The position numbers and the translations under genes were made by a program. From contig JASGJI010000004.1 of assembly GCA_049840815.1 (NCBI GenBank), forward strand, positions 124,001-188,000: 64,000 nucleotides of DNA, written 5' to 3'. The notes under the pieces were generated by a model. It was not told where the DNA came from, ran no database searches, and worked only from the letters and a program-made list of their open reading frames with translations. Of this stretch, positions 40,705 through 48,002 are shown piece by piece. Each line of letters begins with the position of its first letter. Position 1 is the first letter of the stretch. This stretch comes from JASGDN01 sp049840815. Lineage in GTDB: Bacteria > Chloroflexota > Chloroflexia > Thermomicrobiales > UBA6265.

Positions 40705-41715
40705 ATGGGCGCAACCGTCATCGTCGATGCCTTCTGGGGCGATTCGGGCAAGGGCAAGGTCAGCGCCTGGTTGGCTCGCTCGCTCGGGGCCACCCTCGCC
40801 GTCCGCGCCGGGATCGGCACCAACGCCGGCGCCAGCGTCATCCTGCCGGATGACACCGTCATCAAGCAGCGTCAGCTTCCCACCGCCTGGATGAACGGCT
40901 TCGCCCGCGTCGCGGTCGGCTCCGGCGTGCTCGTCAACCCGGAGGTCTTCCTCGCCGAGGTCGCGGAGTTCGGGCTAGAGGGGCGCGCGTTCGTCGATGG
41001 CCGCTGCCCGGTCATCCTGCCGGAGCACATCGCTGCCGAACAGACCGATGCCAACCTCGCCGAGACCGTCGGCTCCACCAAGACCGGCAATGGCTTCGCG
41101 CGGGCGGATTTCGTCCTTCGGCGCGGACCGCAGGCGAAAGACATCCCTGCCCTTGCGCCATACGTAACCGATGTAGCGCTGGAGGCCAACCAGCGGGCTG
41201 CCACCGAAGAGGTCATTGTCCAGGGTTCGCAGGGCACCTTCCTTTCGCTCGCCCTCAGCCCGGACTATCCCTACACCACCTCCGACAACTGCACGGTTGC
41301 TGCGGCGATCGACGATGTGGGGCTCAACTGGCGGCTGGTGAAGGATGCCGTGATGATCGTGAAGGTCATGCCGACGCGAGTCGGGCAGGGGCCGCTCCCC
41401 TATGAGATGACGGAAGAGGAGATCATTGCGCGGGGGATCGCCGAACGCGGCGTCGTCACCGGGCGCGTCCGGCGCAAGGCCTCGCAGATCGACTGGGATC
41501 TCCTCGCCTACTCCTCCATGCTGAACGGGCCGACCCAGGTGGTGCTCACCTTCTGCGATCACCTCGACCCGGCCATGAAGACTGTCACCCACCGCGATGG
41601 CATCACGCAGCCGGTGAAGGACGCGATCGCGCAGGTGGAGCGCATCACCGGGGCGCCGGTCACGCTGGTCGACACCGGCAAGTATCGCGACGACCTGATC
41701 GCCATCCCGCAGTAG
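40705..41715 (+). CDS. Atypical adenylosuccinate synthetase-family protein (short, archaeal-type)
   Basis: This 336-residue protein follows the PurA fold from end to end but is nearer in length to archaeal than to bacterial PurA (about 430 aa). The N-terminal loop is FWGDSGKGK (residues 10-18): Asp13 is kept, but the usual Glu14 is Ser. The next loop is GTNAGASV (about 38-45), with Ala where the catalytic His41 of Escherichia coli (AGHT) belongs. The IMP-binding segment QGSQGTFLSL, the YPYTTSDN strand, PTRVGQGP and the aspartate-binding VTGRVRRKA (about 250) are present. It should bind a nucleotide monophosphate, GTP and an amino acid, but normal IMP activation is doubtful. It is followed after 21 bases by an APH(4)-like kinase. 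Confidence 0.72.
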   Translation: MGATVIVDAFWGDSGKGKVSAWLARSLGATLAVRAGIGTNAGASVILPDDTVIKQRQLPTAWMNGFARVAVGSGVLVNPEVFLAEVAEFGLEGRAFVDGRCPVILPEHIAAEQTDANLAETVGSTKTGNGFARADFVLRRGPQAKDIPALAPYVTDVALEANQRAATEEVIVQGSQGTFLSLALSPDYPYTTSDNCTVAAAIDDVGLNWRLVKDAVMIVKVMPTRVGQGPLPYEMTEEEIIARGIAERGVVTGRVRRKASQIDWDLLAYSSMLNGPTQVVLTFCDHLDPAMKTVTHRDGITQPVKDAIAQVERITGAPVTLVDTGKYRDDLIAIPQ

Positions 41716-41736
41716 GGTCCGCACGGGAGGTCACCG

Positions 41737-42675
41737 ATGGCCCAGCCAGACGTGTCGCTGGAAACGGTGAGCGCATTGCTCGCCGGGGAAGTGCCCGGTC
41801 CGATTCGCGATCTGGAGCCGCTGCTCGGCGGCAGTGTCGGGAGAGCCTTCGGGTTTACCTCCGCTGGCGAGGCATTCGTTATCCGCTTCAACTGGCGGAC
41901 GCTGGGAGGGTTCGGCAAGGAGGAGACGATCGAGCGCCTCCTTGCCGGGAGCGTGTCCGGCGGTGGCGTTCCCTTCCCGCATCTGGTGAAGACCGGACAC
42001 GTCCAAGCGTACGATTGGGCGATCTCCGTGCGGTTGCCGGGGAGCGGGTTCGAGATCGATGCCGCCGCGCTGATGGCATTGCTGCCGTCGCTTTTTGCGA
42101 CGCTGGATGCCATCCACGCGGCGGACCTCACGGGGACGACGGGCTATGGCGGGTTCGATGCCACCGGGGTCGGGCGCGATCCCAACTGGCATGCGCACGT
42201 CCGCTCCGTGCGGGAGGATGGCCCGGAGGGCGGCTACTTCCCGTCGTGGGAGACGCTCTTCGCGACCACGGTCCTCGATCGCGCGACCATCGATGCCCTG
42301 ATGCGCACGGTGGAGGCGACCCTGCCGTTCTGCCCGGAGGATCGGCAGCTCGTCCACGGTGATTTCGGCTTCGACAACGTGCTGGTGAAGGATGGGCAGG
42401 TCAGTGGTGTGATCGACTGGCTGAACGCCCGCTTCGGCGATGGCCTCTACGATGTCGCCTGGCTCGACTTCTGGCCCGATCCTCCCCTTGGGATCGCCGG
42501 GGAATACATCGCATGGAAGGCGGCGCAGGGAGCACCGCTCCTTCACGCCGCCGAACGCATCCGCTGCTATCAGGCGATGATCGCGGTCGACTCCCTGCGC
42601 TTCTTCGCCAACGCGAATCTCGTGGATGCCTACCACTGGCTGAGCGGACGCATCCTGCACCTGATGACGGCCTGA
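41737..42675 (+). CDS. APH(4)-like phosphotransferase (hygromycin-B kinase family)
   Basis: This 312-residue protein kinase-like enzyme has the catalytic loop LVHGDFGFDNVLV (about 206-218), the metal motif VIDWLNARFGDGLYDVAWLDFW (given here in its parts VIDWLNARFGD and LYDVAWLDFW, about 226-248), and an N-lobe Lys-poor strand EAFVIRFN (about 45). The pattern LVH(A/G)DFG.NNVL with DW.EA.FGD is that of hygromycin-B 4-O-kinases. The target is unknown. It starts 21 bases after the PurA-like gene with GGGAGG ahead of the ATG, so both are one transcript, ended by the hairpin at 42691-42725. Confidence 0.83.
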   Translation: MAQPDVSLETVSALLAGEVPGPIRDLEPLLGGSVGRAFGFTSAGEAFVIRFNWRTLGGFGKEETIERLLAGSVSGGGVPFPHLVKTGHVQAYDWAISVRLPGSGFEIDAAALMALLPSLFATLDAIHAADLTGTTGYGGFDATGVGRDPNWHAHVRSVREDGPEGGYFPSWETLFATTVLDRATIDALMRTVEATLPFCPEDRQLVHGDFGFDNVLVKDGQVSGVIDWLNARFGDGLYDVAWLDFWPDPPLGIAGEYIAWKAAQGAPLLHAAERIRCYQAMIAVDSLRFFANANLVDAYHWLSGRILHLMTA

Positions 42676-42690
42676 TCCCCGACAGGAAGA

Positions 42691-42725
42691 AGAGCGGGCC
42701 TGTCCGTTTTGGATCGGCCCGCTCT
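42691..42725. terminator. Bidirectional hairpin terminator between convergent genes
   Basis: AGAGCGGGCC and GGCCCGCTCT form a perfect 10-base stem around a 15-base loop containing TTTT, between the kinase and the binding-protein gene. Confidence 0.75.
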
Positions 42726-42741
42726 CGCCATTGCGGAGAGA

Positions 42742-43881
42742 CTACTCCGGTAGGGCGATCACCGGTTCCAGTCCGAAGTACTCGGCGATGGTGTTGACCA
42801 CGATCATCGCTGAGCCGTAGCCGATTCCCCCGATGAAGACATCGTTGGGGGCTTCCAGCACGTTGTCCGCCTGCACCGCTGGCAGCGACCCCCATACCGG
42901 GCTGCCCAGGATCTCCGGCGCGGCCTCGTTGGAATCCCCACCCTGCACTGCGAGGATGACGAGCTCGTCATTGGCGTATTCGCCCAGGTTCTCCTGGCTG
43001 CCGTCAAAGGCGAAGTCGTCGACATTTTCCGCGTCGTTGCGGGGCAGGCCGAGATCGGTCAGGATCTGGCCGAGGAAGTTCGCGCGCATATAGAACCGCA
43101 CGGCGCTCGGACGGATCTGCACGATGGAGGTCGTTGGACGCGGCGACGGCAGTTCGGCGTTCAGTGCGCGGACGCCGTTCTCGTAAAGGTCCATCACCTG
43201 CCGCGCTTCAACCTCACGTCCGAGCGTTTCCGCGTAGAGCGTGAAGTTCTGCTTGAACGTCACCCCGGGACGTTCTGCAAAGACGGTCGGAGCGATATCG
43301 GAGAGGACCGCATAGACCGATTCGTCGTGACGCAGCTTGCTGGAGAGGATCAGGTCCGGCTTCAGCGCCAGAATTGCCTCCAGATCCGGCTCGGCGGTGG
43401 TACCAACGAGCTGGATGTCGTCCTGGCGGGAGGCGATGTAGTCCGGTAGCCCGGATGTCAGGTATTCCGCCGCACCGACCGGCGTGATGCCGAGGATGAC
43501 GCAGGCATCGAGTTCCCCAGTATCGAGCACGACCACGCGCTCCGGCTGCTTTTCGATCGTCGTCTCTCCGAAGGCATGTCGGATTGTGCGCGGGAAGACA
43601 CCCGGCGCGGCATCGGTGCCGAAGTCGGCGTAGGGCGCGAAGGCAACTGCCTCCGGCACGGCAGTACTCGCCGTCGAGGCCGTGGCCGCAGGCACCTCTG
43701 GTGCCCCGAGGGCGGCGGGTGTGGCGGGCATCAGGTCAATGCTGCTGCCAGGGATGGCCTGCGGCGTTGCCTGGGCACCCGCCGGGGATGCAATGACGGC
43801 GGGGATGCCTGCCGCCGCCGCCAGACTCGCCGTTGTTCCGAGCAGCCGACGACGGGTGCCGTTCCAGATGATTCCGGTCAT
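42742..43881 (-). CDS. Tat-exported iron-siderophore type ABC substrate-binding protein
   Basis: This 379-residue protein starts with a twin-arginine signal (TRRRLLGTTASLAAAAGIP, cleavage near AGAQA) and a long Ala/Thr/Pro linker (about 45-80). The FecB/FepB-type binding fold (about 90-375) follows: KQPERVVVLDTGELDACVILGI, EAILALKPDLILSS, then the second lobe with IVQIRPSAVRFY and a final helix. Such proteins bind Fe(III)-siderophores, heme or cobalamin for an ABC importer. No permease or ATPase gene is next to it. The ATG at 43879-43881 has AGGAG twelve bases upstream. The isochorismatase gene upstream on the same strand would fit siderophore or catechol metabolism, though the link is loose. 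Confidence 0.83.
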   Translation of the reverse strand: MTGIIWNGTRRRLLGTTASLAAAAGIPAVIASPAGAQATPQAIPGSSIDLMPATPAALGAPEVPAATASTASTAVPEAVAFAPYADFGTDAAPGVFPRTIRHAFGETTIEKQPERVVVLDTGELDACVILGITPVGAAEYLTSGLPDYIASRQDDIQLVGTTAEPDLEAILALKPDLILSSKLRHDESVYAVLSDIAPTVFAERPGVTFKQNFTLYAETLGREVEARQVMDLYENGVRALNAELPSPRPTTSIVQIRPSAVRFYMRANFLGQILTDLGLPRNDAENVDDFAFDGSQENLGEYANDELVILAVQGGDSNEAAPEILGSPVWGSLPAVQADNVLEAPNDVFIGGIGYGSAMIVVNTIAEYFGLEPVIALPE

Positions 43882-43984
43882 GGGATGGTGTGCTCCTGAC
43901 GATCGCGAGGGATGAGGATGGCTCCTCCGGGCGAACTCCTTCGCCCGCGCAAAAAGCATACTTGAATGGTCGGATATATGGCGA

Positions 43985-44677
43985 CTACTGAAATCGGATA
44001 TGGTCCAGCGTTCTCGATCCAGTCATCCGGATCACATCCGCCACTGGACGGACGTCGCCGTAGGAGCGGTAGATCGTCGTCAGGGTCGCGTTGTGGGAGG
44101 CGTCGTTCACGCCCGCGTTTGCGTCGGCCAGCATGATCGTGCGGTAGCCCAGTGTCGCTGCATCCCGCGCGCTCGCCTCGCAGCAGACATTCGTGACCGT
44201 CCCCGCGATCAGCACGGTCTCGACGCCCCGCGCGGCCAGCAGGTCCGATAGCGGGGATCTCCCCGGGAAGAACGCGCTGGACGCCGACTTTTGCACCCAC
44301 AGGTCGTCCGGATGCGTGCGGAGTCCCTCCCACAGGCGTTCCGCCAGCGAGCCTTCACCTCCGGATGCCGCGTATCGTGCCGCGATTGCCTCGCCGTAGA
44401 ACTCGATCGCCCACGGCGATGGCGGTTCCACGGTTGGCAGGACCCACGCGACCGTCCCGCCCGCCGCACGCAGCGCCTCCGCCATGGCGTTGATGGGCGG
44501 CACGATCGCCTGGCAACGGGCGCTTTCCTCCACGAAGAATCCCACCATGTCGATCACGATCAACGCCGTCGTCCGTGGGTCGAGCGTCTCGTAGGCGAAG
44601 CGGCGACCGCGACGTGCCTCGTGGCGGGCGTATTCGCGCGCGGGGATCTCCCACGCGTGGATGCCGGACTCGGTCAT
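43985..44677 (-). CDS. Isochorismatase-family cysteine hydrolase
   Basis: This 230-residue alpha/beta hydrolase has the Asp-Lys-Cys triad: Asp in LIVIDMVGFF (about 43), Lys in VQKSASSAFF (about 130) and Cys in GTVTNVCCEASARDA (about 167). The cis-peptide region GTVTNVC is typical. It should hydrolyse an amide, isochorismate or N-carbamoyl compound; nicotinamidase is less likely without its zinc-site residues. The ATG begins four bases after the stop of the nucleoside phosphorylase gene, so they form an operon. Confidence 0.88.
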   Translation of the reverse strand: MTESGIHAWEIPAREYARHEARRGRRFAYETLDPRTTALIVIDMVGFFVEESARCQAIVPPINAMAEALRAAGGTVAWVLPTVEPPSPWAIEFYGEAIAARYAASGGEGSLAERLWEGLRTHPDDLWVQKSASSAFFPGRSPLSDLLAARGVETVLIAGTVTNVCCEASARDAATLGYRTIMLADANAGVNDASHNATLTTIYRSYGDVRPVADVIRMTGSRTLDHIRFQ

Positions 44678-44681
44678 CTGC

Positions 44682-45506
44682 CTACCCGATCTCGGGGCGG
44701 GTGCTGAAGGCGTCGTGGCGCTCGATCAGGTCGGCGTCGTGATGGGCGCTCGTGCCGACGGTGCGCAGGGTTTCGAGGAAGAGCGGGAAGAGGCGTCCGC
44801 GAATGCCGTCCAGCGCCGCCATGTCCAGCACCAGCGCGCCTCGCACCCCTGCCGCCCAGTTCACGGAGACGGCGACCCCGGCGTAGCGGAGGCCGATTTC
44901 CCGTGCGAGCACCGCTTCCGGCATCGCCGTCATGCCGACGACCTCCGCGCCGAGCTGGCCGAACATCCGGATTTCGGCGGCGGTTTCGAAGCGGGGACCG
45001 TTGAAGCAGACGTACGTGCCGGAAGGGATCAGGTCCAATCCGAAACCGGGCGCGAGGTCGATCAGCTGCCCGCGCAGGGCGCGGCTGAACGGCTCCGTGA
45101 AGGGGACGTGGAAGAGCCCGCGTTCGCCGCCGTCGAAGAAGGTGTGCTCCCGGCCATGCGTGAAGTCGATGATCTGGTCGATCGCCACCGCACCGCCGGG
45201 AGGGATGCTTTCCGAGATCGAGCCGACCGCGAAGGAGGCCAGCACGTCCCGCACCCCCAGGGCATGCAGCGCGAAGATGTTGGCGCGGTAGTTCACCCGG
45301 TGTGGAGGGATATCGTGGTTTGCGCCGTGACGGGAGAGGAAGACGACATCGGCGTAGGGGCTGTCTGGCTCGCCGGTGAAGACGCGGGCATCGCCGAATG
45401 GGGTGGCGAGGGTCGATTCGGCGAACCCCTCACCGGGCATCTCGACGCCGGTGCCGCCGATGATGCCGATGCGCTGGGCGGACGTGAGGGTAGGTGGAGT
45501 GGTCAT
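44682..45506 (-). CDS. Methylthioadenosine/purine nucleoside phosphorylase family enzyme
   Basis: This 274-residue phosphorylase has the PNP/MTAP family-2 motifs: phosphate site GIIGGTGV (about 12-19), VVFLSRHGANHDIPPHRVNYRANIFAL (in parts SRHGANHDIPPHR, about 53), CFNGPRFETAAEIRMF (about 182) and GMTAMPEAVLAREIGLRYA. After that motif come the residues VSVNWAAG where MTAP has TDYD; the Asn favours a 6-oxopurine such as methylthioinosine over methylthioadenosine. It splits nucleosides to base and ribose-1-phosphate. The ATG at 45504-45506 has AAGGA eight bases upstream. It is the first gene of a two-gene operon with the isochorismatase. Confidence 0.85.
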   Translation of the reverse strand: MTTPPTLTSAQRIGIIGGTGVEMPGEGFAESTLATPFGDARVFTGEPDSPYADVVFLSRHGANHDIPPHRVNYRANIFALHALGVRDVLASFAVGSISESIPPGGAVAIDQIIDFTHGREHTFFDGGERGLFHVPFTEPFSRALRGQLIDLAPGFGLDLIPSGTYVCFNGPRFETAAEIRMFGQLGAEVVGMTAMPEAVLAREIGLRYAGVAVSVNWAAGVRGALVLDMAALDGIRGRLFPLFLETLRTVGTSAHHDADLIERHDAFSTRPEIG

Positions 45507-45649
45507 GGTGGTGTCCTTCTGGAGGGAGTGGATCGTCTCGTCTCGTTCCATTCTCGCCGATCGCGGCCTCTCGCCGGGCGGATCGTTCCCCCCTATGATG
45601 GCGTGAGCACTCGCCCCGCCGATGATCGTGCCCGAAAGGATCGCCTCCG

Positions 45650-46270
45650 ATGACCGATGCTGCTGTGCCAACCACCCCCGCGCCGCTCGGTGAATCCATT
45701 CCTGCGACACTGGAATCGCCCACCCCCCCTACCCAGTTGCTGATGCACCTCCCCGATCTCGATGGCGATCCGCTGACGCCGCCGCTGGCCGAGGGGTACG
45801 AACTTCGCCTGGCGACGCCGGAGGACGAGGTCGCCCTCGCGGAGATGCTCTCCATCGCCTTCCCCGAGCTTGGGGAATGGACGGTCCAGACCGTGCGTGA
45901 GCGGTTGACCCAGGCGGACGATGTGGATGCGGTCTACGTGATCGCGTTCGAGGGGAAGCCCGTCGCGACGGCATCCAGCCGCCACGATCACGACCGCTTT
46001 CCGGGACAGGGGTATGTCCATTGGGTCGGGGTGTTGCCGGGGCATCGCGGGCAGAACCTGGCGTCGGCGCTGATGGACCAGTTGGTGGTCGATTTCCGGG
46101 CGCGTGGCTATCGGGATGCGGTGCTGGAGACGGACGACTTCCGACTGCCCGCGGTTCGCACCTATCTGAAGCATGGGTACGTGCCGGTGACGGAGGATGT
46201 GAAGGGCGAGAACCACCTCAAGCGGTGGTCGGTTGTCCTGCCGCAGGTGATGACGCCGCGCCGGGGATGA
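45650..46270 (+). CDS. GNAT-family N-acetyltransferase
   Basis: This 206-residue protein has a Pro/Thr-rich tail (1-45) and one acetyltransferase domain (about 48-200). The acetyl-CoA pyrophosphate loop is VLPGHRGQNLASALM (about 128-142) and the final strand pair is HGYVPVTEDVKGENHLKRWSV. It resembles one half of mycothiol synthase (MshD), but it lacks the second domain, so the substrate is unknown. The ATG has AAAGGA about ten bases upstream. A 33-codon frame overlaps its stop (ATGA) but is not supported as a gene. Confidence 0.82.
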   Translation: MTDAAVPTTPAPLGESIPATLESPTPPTQLLMHLPDLDGDPLTPPLAEGYELRLATPEDEVALAEMLSIAFPELGEWTVQTVRERLTQADDVDAVYVIAFEGKPVATASSRHDHDRFPGQGYVHWVGVLPGHRGQNLASALMDQLVVDFRARGYRDAVLETDDFRLPAVRTYLKHGYVPVTEDVKGENHLKRWSVVLPQVMTPRRG

Positions 46271-46476
46271 GGCGCAGCGGGTGGGGGGCGTTGACCTTTC
46301 CTGCGCCGGACCGGGCGAAACGGCTGCTCGGTTGGTTGTTGGAGTCCTCGCAGCGGGAGCATGCGTGATCGTCCGAATCTCCCACGCCCTGTCCCTCTGC
46401 AGGCAGGGTGTTGTGTGGCGAACGCGCGCGCCTGACAATGCGGGCCGACACCCTGCCGGGAGGGCATCCCGGACAG

Positions 46477-46494
46477 TCGTCAGACATCTGACGA
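46477..46494. promoter_or_regulatory. Perfect 18-base palindrome upstream of the xylose operon
   Basis: TCGTCAGA-CA-TCTGACGA is a perfect inverted repeat, 187 bases before xylA. The form TCAGACATCTGA is common for GntR/FadR-type operators. Its role in xylose control is inferred from position only. Confidence 0.5.
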
Positions 46495-46523
46495 TGGTAC
46501 ACTCGTTGATGCATTGGTTGATC

Positions 46524-46537
46524 TGAAAACGCTTGCC
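46524..46537 (+). promoter_or_regulatory. LacI-family/CRE-like operator upstream of the xylose operon
   Basis: TGAAAACGCTTGCC matches the catabolite/LacI-type consensus TGAAARCGYTTTCA at 11 of 14 positions and has the central CG. It lies 30 bases after the palindrome at 46477-46494. Confidence 0.45.
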
Positions 46538-46680
46538 GCGCGGCCTTTCGCCGTGGAGCGGAAGGGCATCCGGGACGCGCGGCGTCGCGGCGGTGACGGG
46601 CTCACGTCCCCCCGGACGAGGCCGCGCCCTCCCTCAGGCGAGCGCCACGGAACGCGTCGATCCCGCAAGGAGGATGGCAC

Positions 46681-47853
46681 ATGGCGGCGAACTACACCCC
46701 GACCCCGGCCGATCGCTTCACCTTTGGCCTCTGGACCGTCGGCAACACCGGGCGCGATCCCTTTGGCGATCCCACCCGCCCGGCGCTCGATCCCCACTAC
46801 AGCGTCGCCCGGCTCGCCGAACTCGGCGTCTGGGGCGTCAACCTCCACGACAACGACCTCATCCCCTTCGACGCCACCCCCGCCGAACGCGATCGCATCG
46901 TCCGCGACTACAAGCAGGCGTTGGACGACAACGGGCTCGTCACCCCGATGATGACGACCAACCTCTTCACCCACCCCATCTTCCGCGATGGCGCGTTCAC
47001 CTCGTCCGATGCCTCCGTGCGGGCCTTCGCCATCCAGAAGGCGATGCGCTCCATCGACGTCTCGGTCGAACTCGGGGCCGGCCTCTACGTCTTCTGGGGT
47101 GGCCGCGAGGGCGCGGAGACCGATGCCTACCGCAACCCGGCCGACGCCGTGAAGTGGTATCGGGAGGCGATGAACTTCCTCTCCGCCTACGTTGTGGAGC
47201 AGGGCTATGACCTCCGGTTCGCGCTGGAGCCGAAGCCGAACGAGCCGCGCAGCGACATCTACCTGCCGACCGTCGGTCACGCGCTGCACTTCATCTCCAC
47301 GCTCGACCGGCCGGAGATGGTGGGCGTCAACCCGGAGTTCGCGCACGAGACGATGGCGGGGCTGAACTTTGGCCACGGCGTTGGGCAGGCGCTGGAGGCC
47401 GGCAAGCTCTTCCACATCGACCTCAACGACCAGCAACCGGGCCGCTACGACCAGGACTTCCGCTTCGGCTCCGAGAACCCGAAGCGCGCCTTCTTCCTCG
47501 TCAAGATGCTGGAGGAGAGCGGCTACAACGGCCCGCTCCACTTCGACGCCCACGCCTACCGCACGGAGGACGAGGAAGGTGTCTGGCACTTCGCGAAGGG
47601 CTGCATGCGTACCTACCTGATCCTGAAGGAGAAGGCGCAGCAGTTCGCGGAGGACGCCGAGATTCAGGCCCTCCTCGCCGACCTGCGCGCGGTCGATGCC
47701 GCCTACGACGGCCCCGCCACCGGTGCCTACACCCCGGAGCGCGGGACCGCGCTGAAGGAGTACGCGTTCGACGTCCCGGCGGTGCTCGGTCACGCCCGCC
47801 GGTACGAGGAGCTGGATCAGCTGGTGATGGAGCTGCTGCTCGGCGTCCGGTAA
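46681..47853 (+). CDS. xylA: Xylose isomerase (class I, actinobacterial type)
   Basis: This 390-residue TIM-barrel isomerase converts D-xylose to D-xylulose. Class I hallmarks are the FTFGLWTVGNTGRDPFG start, the catalytic LHDNDLIPF (His about 55), FWGGREGAE, the metal-ligand loop ALEPKPNEPRSDIYLPT (about 181) and HIDLNDQQPGRYDQDF, with LHFDAHAY (about 290) at the end. Length fits the short, actinobacterial-type class I enzymes. The ATG has AAGGAGG six bases upstream. It is the first gene of the xylA-xylB-galM operon, behind two operator-like sites. No xylose transporter is present in the window. Confidence 0.97.
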   Translation: MAANYTPTPADRFTFGLWTVGNTGRDPFGDPTRPALDPHYSVARLAELGVWGVNLHDNDLIPFDATPAERDRIVRDYKQALDDNGLVTPMMTTNLFTHPIFRDGAFTSSDASVRAFAIQKAMRSIDVSVELGAGLYVFWGGREGAETDAYRNPADAVKWYREAMNFLSAYVVEQGYDLRFALEPKPNEPRSDIYLPTVGHALHFISTLDRPEMVGVNPEFAHETMAGLNFGHGVGQALEAGKLFHIDLNDQQPGRYDQDFRFGSENPKRAFFLVKMLEESGYNGPLHFDAHAYRTEDEEGVWHFAKGCMRTYLILKEKAQQFAEDAEIQALLADLRAVDAAYDGPATGAYTPERGTALKEYAFDVPAVLGHARRYEELDQLVMELLLGVR

Positions 47854-47902
47854 GGGTTCAGCCACCGGCCGGTCGGCCACCCAGTCTCGATCATTTCCCG
47901 GA

Positions 47903-47965
47903 GGGGTGATCCTTGTGATCGCCCGAGGTGTCGCACGCGAGGGGGGCGATCACGAGGATTGCCCC
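47903..47965. repeat. Intercistronic hairpin repeat between xylA and xylB
   Basis: Two 22-base arms (47903-47924 and 47944-47965; cores TGATCGCCC and GGGCGATCA) pair with three G-U or mismatched positions around a 19-base loop. The right arm ends ATTGCCCCTAC, a motif recurrent in chloroflexotal genomes as far as I recall. It may slow decay of the upstream xylA message or partly terminate. Confidence 0.65.
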
Positions 47966-48002
47966 TACCGGCAGCGGAGGCGTGTGACGGAGGGTTCGTT
48001 GC

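Noticed and set aside
40705..41715. PurZ (2-aminoadenylosuccinate synthetase) assignment
   Set aside because: The Asp of the GD(E)GKGK loop is retained here, whereas as I recall PurZ loses that Asp; the changed residues are the next one and the His.
46267..46368. 33-codon frame overlapping the GNAT stop (ATGA)
   Set aside because: Too short and without a ribosome site or recognisable sequence, though small genes of this type exist.
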